From CAZCBD01 sp964496755 (GTDB taxonomy: Bacteria > Bacteroidota > Ignavibacteria > Ignavibacteriales > Melioribacteraceae): a DNA stretch of 10,630 nucleotides. Shown here in pieces: positions 7,309-10,630 of this stretch. Where the stretch lies: positions 1-10,630 of the forward strand of contig CAZCBD010000090.1 of assembly GCA_964496755.1 (NCBI GenBank), read 5' to 3'. The translations under genes and the position numbers were made by a program. The first letter of the stretch is position 1. The number at the start of each line of letters is the position of its first letter. The notes beneath the pieces were generated by a model. It did not search any database. It saw only the letters and a program-made list of their open reading frames with translations, and was not told where the DNA came from.

Positions 7309-8435
7309 TGAAAACTATTTTAAATATAATCAAAAAAGAATTTCTTCAATTTAAACGCGATCCTAAAATGTTTATGATAATTTTGGTTGCTCCTGTAATT
7401 CAATTAATTTTTTTAGGATATGCAGCAAATCTTGATGTTGAGAAAATTCATATTGCCGTTTTAGATAGAGATAATAGTGCTATTAGCAGAGAATATATCC
7501 AAACACTTGAAAATACAGGTTATATTTTTGCGGATTATAATGTTGAAAAATATAAAGATGGAATTGAATTATTAAAATCTGGAAAAGTAATCGGAGTAAT
7601 TATAATTCCGAATAATTTTGAAAAAAAAATTAAGCGCTACGAAACCGCTGATATTCAAGCACTTTTCGATGCTTCCGATGGAAATACCACTACTATTTCC
7701 GCGGGATATATACAACAGGCAACTTCGGCTTTTTCAAAAAAAATACTTCTTGATGTTATGTCTAAATCGGGTCAGCAATTATCTTTTGGAAGTATTAATT
7801 CAAAGACCAGAGTTTGGTACAATCCGGAGTTAAAATCATATGTATTTATGGTACCGGCAATTGTAGGGTTGCTTTTAATGATAATTACAATGCTTTTAAC
7901 TTCTTTGGCAATTGTAAAAGAAAAAGAAATCGGTACTCTTGAGCAATTAGTGGTTACACCAATAAAGCCTCATCAATTAATAATCGGGAAACTAATTCCA
8001 TATACAATTATGGGAATGGTGGCCGTGATAATAATTTTATCGGCAATGCATTATATTTTTCTCATTCCAATTCGCGGTAATATTTTCTTTTTATTGTTTG
8101 CTTCATTTATTTATATTTTATCAACACTTGGTTTAGGATTGTTTGTTTCAACAATTTCAAAAACTCAGCAACAAGCTATGATGGTAGCAATATTTATTTT
8201 TATGTTACCGATGATTTATTTTTCAGGTTTTGCTTTTCCAATTGAAAATATGCCGATGATAATCCAAAAATTTACTATCGTTATTCCTTTGAAATATTTT
8301 CTTACAATTATTAGAGGAGTAATTTTAAAAGGTTTGGGTTTTGCCGAATTGTGGGAAGAAATATTAACGCTTTTTTTAATGGGGGCAGCAATTCTATTTT
8401 TAAGTTCAAAAAGATTTAGTAAAAAATTAGACTAA
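7308..8435 (+). CDS. ABC-2 type exporter permease 2 (YbhR/YbhS-like)
   Basis: This is the second inner-membrane subunit, 375 residues, homologous to permease 1 along its length. It starts on the last base of the permease 1 stop (TAATG), with GGGTGG at 7298-7303 as a likely ribosome binding site. TM1 is at about 21-40; the extracytoplasmic domain at 41-178 includes IAVLDRDNSAIS and VIGVIIIPNNFE. Further helices lie near 179-202, 226-250, 257-281, 285-310 and 349-366. Landmarks are VWYNPELKSYVFMVP (169-183) and IVKEKEIGTLEQLVV (202-216). The conserved FSGFAFPIENMP (305-316) matches LSGFIFPIESMP in its partner. The two permeases look like an old duplication that now forms a heterodimer, mirroring the two ATPases. 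It is the last gene of the operon; no clear terminator follows. Confidence 0.92.
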   Translation: MKTILNIIKKEFLQFKRDPKMFMIILVAPVIQLIFLGYAANLDVEKIHIAVLDRDNSAISREYIQTLENTGYIFADYNVEKYKDGIELLKSGKVIGVIIIPNNFEKKIKRYETADIQALFDASDGNTTTISAGYIQQATSAFSKKILLDVMSKSGQQLSFGSINSKTRVWYNPELKSYVFMVPAIVGLLLMIITMLLTSLAIVKEKEIGTLEQLVVTPIKPHQLIIGKLIPYTIMGMVAVIIILSAMHYIFLIPIRGNIFFLLFASFIYILSTLGLGLFVSTISKTQQQAMMVAIFIFMLPMIYFSGFAFPIENMPMIIQKFTIVIPLKYFLTIIRGVILKGLGFAELWEEILTLFLMGAAILFLSSKRFSKKLD

Positions 8436-8451
8436 AACTATATTTTGTTTC

Positions 8452-8477
8452 TTGAAATTAGGGAATTATCTTATAAT
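8452..8477 (+). promoter_or_regulatory. Possible promoter for the formiminotransferase-cyclodeaminase gene
   Basis: A perfect -10 hexamer TATAAT lies at 8472-8477, forty bases before the ATG at 8517. The best upstream hexamer, TTGAAA at 8452-8457, is only 14 bp away, shorter than the usual 16-18, so the -35 is uncertain. No terminator is visible between 8436 and 8516, so read-through from the exporter operon is also possible. Confidence 0.4.
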
Positions 8478-8502
8478 ATTTTATAGTTGCAATTATTAAC
8501 AA

Positions 8503-8507
8503 AAGGA
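8503..8507 (+). promoter_or_regulatory. Ribosome binding site that fixes the start at 8517
   Basis: AAGGA lies nine bases before the ATG at 8517. An earlier in-frame ATG at 8487 would place this site inside the gene and add ten residues absent from the conserved family N-terminus (ERLVECVPNFSEG). The start at 8517 is therefore preferred. Confidence 0.75.
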
Positions 8508-8516
8508 TATTTAGTT

Positions 8517-10349
8517 ATGAAAGAGAGATTAGTTGAATGTGTTCCGAATTTTTCCGAAGGAAAAGATTTATCTATCATAAAACAAATTACAGACGAGATA
8601 GAAAAAGTTGATGAAATTAAATTGTTAGATGTTGATCCCGGTGCCGAAATGAATCGTACAGTTGTAACATTTGTTGGTCCACCGGAAAAAATAAAAATAG
8701 CTGCTTTTAATGCGATAAAAAAAGCATCCGAATTAATTGACATGCGAAAACATAAGGGCTCGCATCCGAGAATGGGTGCTACTGATGTTTGTCCTTTTAT
8801 TCCTGTTACCGGTATGTCAATTGAAGAGTGTGTTGAACTTTCTTACGAAGTAGCTCAGCGCGTTGGCGATGAATTGGGTATTCCTATTTACATGTATGAA
8901 AAATCTGCAAAATCACCTAGTAGAGAAAATCTTGCTGTTATTAGAGCAGGTGAATATGAAGGCTTTGCTGAAAAAATGAAATTACCGGAATGGGCACCTG
9001 ATTATGGCCCGAATAAATTTAACGAAATTACCGGTGCTACGGTTATGGGTGTAAGAGAATTTTTGATTGCATATAATATTACTCTGAATACCCGTGAACC
9101 CAAATATGCAACCGATATTGCTTTTGAATTAAGAGAAAAAGGTCGTTCGGCAAGAAGACCGATTTCAAAACCTTTTTACTTTAAAGGCAAAGAAATACTA
9201 AAATATGAAGATGGTAAATATCCGTGTGGAAATGATGACTTTATTGGTAAAACAATAGATGAAACTGCAAAATATTGTAAAGAAAAATACGGTTACGATT
9301 TAAATGAATTGTTGGAATTAAACTCCATAGATCCTAAAAAACCGGAAGGAGCATCAGTAAAAATCCCGGGAAAATTTAAGTACTGCAAAGCAATTGGTTG
9401 GATGGTTCCTGAGTTCGACAGAGCTCAAATCTCAATTAACCTAACAAATTATAAAGTAACAAATATGCATCACGTTTTGGATGAAGCCAGGAAGCTTGCT
9501 GCCGAAAGAGGCTTAGTTGTTACCGGAAGTGAAATTGTGGGAATGGTTCCTTATCCGGCTTTACTTGAAGTTGGTAAATATTATCTACGCAAACAAGGAC
9601 GTTCAGCTGGAATTCCAATCAAAGATATTTTGGAAACAGCTGTACAGTCTTTAGGACTTTGTGATGTAAATGATTTTAAAATTGAAGATAGAGTTCTCGG
9701 GTTACCGAAAAATTTAGAAGAAGCATTAGTAGAAATGAAAGTTACCGATTTTGTTGACGAAGTTTCTCGCGAATCTCCCGCACCGGGTGGTGGTTCAATA
9801 GCAGCATTAGCCGGAGCAATCGGCGCAAGCCTTTCTTCGATGGTTAGTAATTTAACCGCCAACAGACGAGGTAGCGAAGCTGTTGATGAAATATTAAACA
9901 AAACTGCGGAAAAATGTCAGGAAATTAAAAACGCTTTAATTAAAGCTGTTGATGAAGATACAAATGCTTTTAATGCTTACATGGCGGCATTGAGAATGCC
10001 TAAGAAAACTGATGAGCAAAAACAAAAAAGAAAAAATGCAATGCAAGATGGTTTAAAACAAGCCGTGCAGGTTCCGTTAAATACTGCTATACTTAGCCTT
10101 GAAGCAATTAAAATTGCAGAACCGGTTGCATTGAATGGTAATCCTAATTCAATTACCGATGTTGGAGTTGGTGCTCAATGTGCACACACCGGCGTAATAG
10201 GCGGAATTTATAATGTTCTGATAAATCTGAAAGGAATAAAAGACGAAACCTTTGTTGAGGAAATGAAATCCGAATGCGATAGAATTCGAAAAGAGGCTGA
10301 TACCGAATTGATGAAGATTCAAAAAATAGTTGAAGAAAAATTAAAATAG
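8517..10349 (+). CDS. ftcD: Bifunctional glutamate formimidoyltransferase / formimidoyl-THF cyclodeaminase
   Basis: This cytoplasmic enzyme moves the formimino group of N-formimino-glutamate to tetrahydrofolate, then cyclises it to methenyl-THF with release of ammonia, linking histidine breakdown to one-carbon metabolism. It has 610 residues; human FTCD has 541. The N-terminal transferase domain starts LVECVPNFSEGKD (5-17). HKGSHPRMGATDVCPF (79-94) holds His83, equivalent to the catalytic His82 of mammalian FTCD. WAPDYGP and NTREPKYATDIAFELREKGR follow. The second transferase subdomain resumes at KAIGW (291-295) and AQISINLTNYKVT. The cyclodeaminase begins near 408 (KVTDFVDEVSRESPAPGGGS) and continues with DEDTNAFNAYM (479-489) and NVLINLKGI. 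Residues 211-283 are an insertion relative to the human enzyme, where only a few residues join these blocks. No other histidine-utilisation genes are in view. It is followed by a strong terminator. Confidence 0.95.
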   Translation: MKERLVECVPNFSEGKDLSIIKQITDEIEKVDEIKLLDVDPGAEMNRTVVTFVGPPEKIKIAAFNAIKKASELIDMRKHKGSHPRMGATDVCPFIPVTGMSIEECVELSYEVAQRVGDELGIPIYMYEKSAKSPSRENLAVIRAGEYEGFAEKMKLPEWAPDYGPNKFNEITGATVMGVREFLIAYNITLNTREPKYATDIAFELREKGRSARRPISKPFYFKGKEILKYEDGKYPCGNDDFIGKTIDETAKYCKEKYGYDLNELLELNSIDPKKPEGASVKIPGKFKYCKAIGWMVPEFDRAQISINLTNYKVTNMHHVLDEARKLAAERGLVVTGSEIVGMVPYPALLEVGKYYLRKQGRSAGIPIKDILETAVQSLGLCDVNDFKIEDRVLGLPKNLEEALVEMKVTDFVDEVSRESPAPGGGSIAALAGAIGASLSSMVSNLTANRRGSEAVDEILNKTAEKCQEIKNALIKAVDEDTNAFNAYMAALRMPKKTDEQKQKRKNAMQDGLKQAVQVPLNTAILSLEAIKIAEPVALNGNPNSITDVGVGAQCAHTGVIGGIYNVLINLKGIKDETFVEEMKSECDRIRKEADTELMKIQKIVEEKLK

Positions 10350-10366
10350 AAAAACCAAAATAAATT

Positions 10367-10396
10367 AAAAGCTGCTTAATTCATTAGGCAGCTTTT
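10367..10396 (+). terminator. Intrinsic terminator after the ftcD-like gene
   Basis: AAAAGCTGC (10367-10375) pairs perfectly with GCAGCTTTT (10388-10396). The stem extends inward by one T-G and three A-T pairs, giving 13 pairs around a four-base loop TTCA (10380-10383). The right arm ends in four T, followed by CGTATCTTTATTT. The A-rich left flank makes it partly bidirectional in form. It starts 17 bases after the stop codon. Confidence 0.88.
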
Positions 10397-10433
10397 CGTA
10401 TCTTTATTTATTGTTAACTAAATTGTTTCAGAT

Positions 10434-10630
10434 ATGAAAAAAAAGTACATTCGCGAATTTGAATTCGAAAAAACAAAGACTTGCAAGAGAAAGTGGATTT
10501 TTGAATTGTCAATAGAAAATGAAATTGTAGAAATTGAAAAGTTGCAGATTTATGAATCTGAAAAACCAATCGGTTGCTTTGGGCATCCTAAAACTATAAT
10601 GACTTTGCTTAAAAATAGAGATGTTAAATC
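10434..10630 (+). CDS. Small protein of unknown function, possibly TSCPD-domain-like (partial)
   Basis: An open frame runs from ATG 10434 to the window edge, 65 full codons, so its 3' end is missing. It starts MKKKYIREFEFEKTKTCKRKW, is rich in Lys, Glu and Ile, and has no signal peptide or membrane segment in the visible part. The stretch IGCFGHPKTIMTLLKNRDV (about 46-64) resembles the Gly-Cys-x-Gly-Asn-x3-Ile-x2-Leu pattern at the start of TSCPD domains, but the diagnostic TSCPD segment would lie outside the window, so this is only a hint. It follows the terminator by 37 bases. TATCTTTA at 10399-10406 resembles the TAnnTTTG -7 element of Bacteroidota and might be its promoter; no matching -33 is seen. 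That it is a real gene is likely; its function is not known. Confidence 0.55.
   Translation, partial: MKKKYIREFEFEKTKTCKRKWIFELSIENEIVEIEKLQIYESEKPIGCFGHPKTIMTLLKNRDVK

Noticed and set aside
7618..7833. Plus-strand open frame of 71 codons within permease 2
   Set aside because: It lies wholly inside the permease gene in another frame, has no ribosome binding site of note and no family resemblance.
8433..8491. Possible third operator: AAACTAT (8435-8441) and ATAGTT (8483-8488) after the exporter operon
   Set aside because: Half-sites match only 7 and 6 of 9 bases and are separated by 41 bp instead of 10, so they do not fit the palindrome pattern. As a hairpin the loop is too long and no T-run follows, so it is not a convincing terminator either.
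8487..8516. Upstream ATG extending the formiminotransferase-cyclodeaminase by 10 residues
   Set aside because: The AAGGA ribosome binding site at 8503-8507 lies after it, and conserved homology begins right after the ATG at 8517.
1..10630. CRISPR array, tRNA/rRNA, insertion sequence, phage or defence genes
   Set aside because: No regularly spaced repeats beyond the two operators, no tRNA-like cloverleaf or transposase motif was seen, and nearly all of the sequence is taken up by identified coding regions.

Overview
The window is AT-rich (about one-third G+C by eye) chromosomal DNA, probably from a Bacteroidota/Ignavibacteriota-type Gram-negative bacterium. Evidence for this: several envelope lipoproteins, a TolC-type outer-membrane channel, and a long two-domain formiminotransferase-cyclodeaminase. 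Unlike typical Bacteroidia, several genes have Shine-Dalgarno-like sites, and one promoter is close to the TTGACA/TATAAT consensus. That leans towards a deep branch such as Ignavibacteria, but this is inference without a database search.

Layout. (1) Positions 1-1314, minus strand: a two-gene unit encoding a lipoprotein cyclophilin (peptidyl-prolyl isomerase) and, five bases downstream, a trypsin-like serine protease with a lipoprotein-like signal. The protease is cut by the left window edge before its catalytic serine. Both look like envelope proteins. (2) Positions 1315-1450: a divergent control region. It has a near-consensus sigma70-type promoter and two perfect 28-bp palindromes, one over the -35 box and one directly after the -10 box. 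(3) Positions 1451-8435, plus strand: seven genes with every junction overlapping. They encode a TetR-family regulator, a lipoprotein HlyD-type adaptor, ABC ATPase 1, a TolC-family outer-membrane channel, ABC ATPase 2 and two ABC-2 permeases. This is a complete self-regulated tripartite exporter of the YbhGFSR type with its own outer-membrane channel. The two ATPases are complementary: ATPase 1 has a canonical LSGG signature but no switch histidine, while ATPase 2 has the histidine but an LPGG signature. A heterodimer would therefore have one canonical and one degenerate ATP site. (4) Positions 8517-10349, plus strand: bifunctional glutamate formimidoyltransferase/formimidoyl-THF cyclodeaminase (histidine degradation and one-carbon metabolism) with an extra segment of about 70 residues, followed by a strong intrinsic terminator at 10367-10396. 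(5) Positions 10434-10630: the 5' end of a small gene cut by the right edge.

How the parts work together: the TetR protein probably binds both palindromes and shuts off the promoter for the whole exporter operon until a ligand, perhaps an exported toxic compound, releases it. The protease/isomerase pair and the folate enzyme are probably independent units. I see no RNA genes, CRISPR array, insertion sequence or phage genes. The most notable items are the tandem operators, the split degenerate/canonical ATPase pair and the insert in the folate enzyme; none is proof of an undescribed system.
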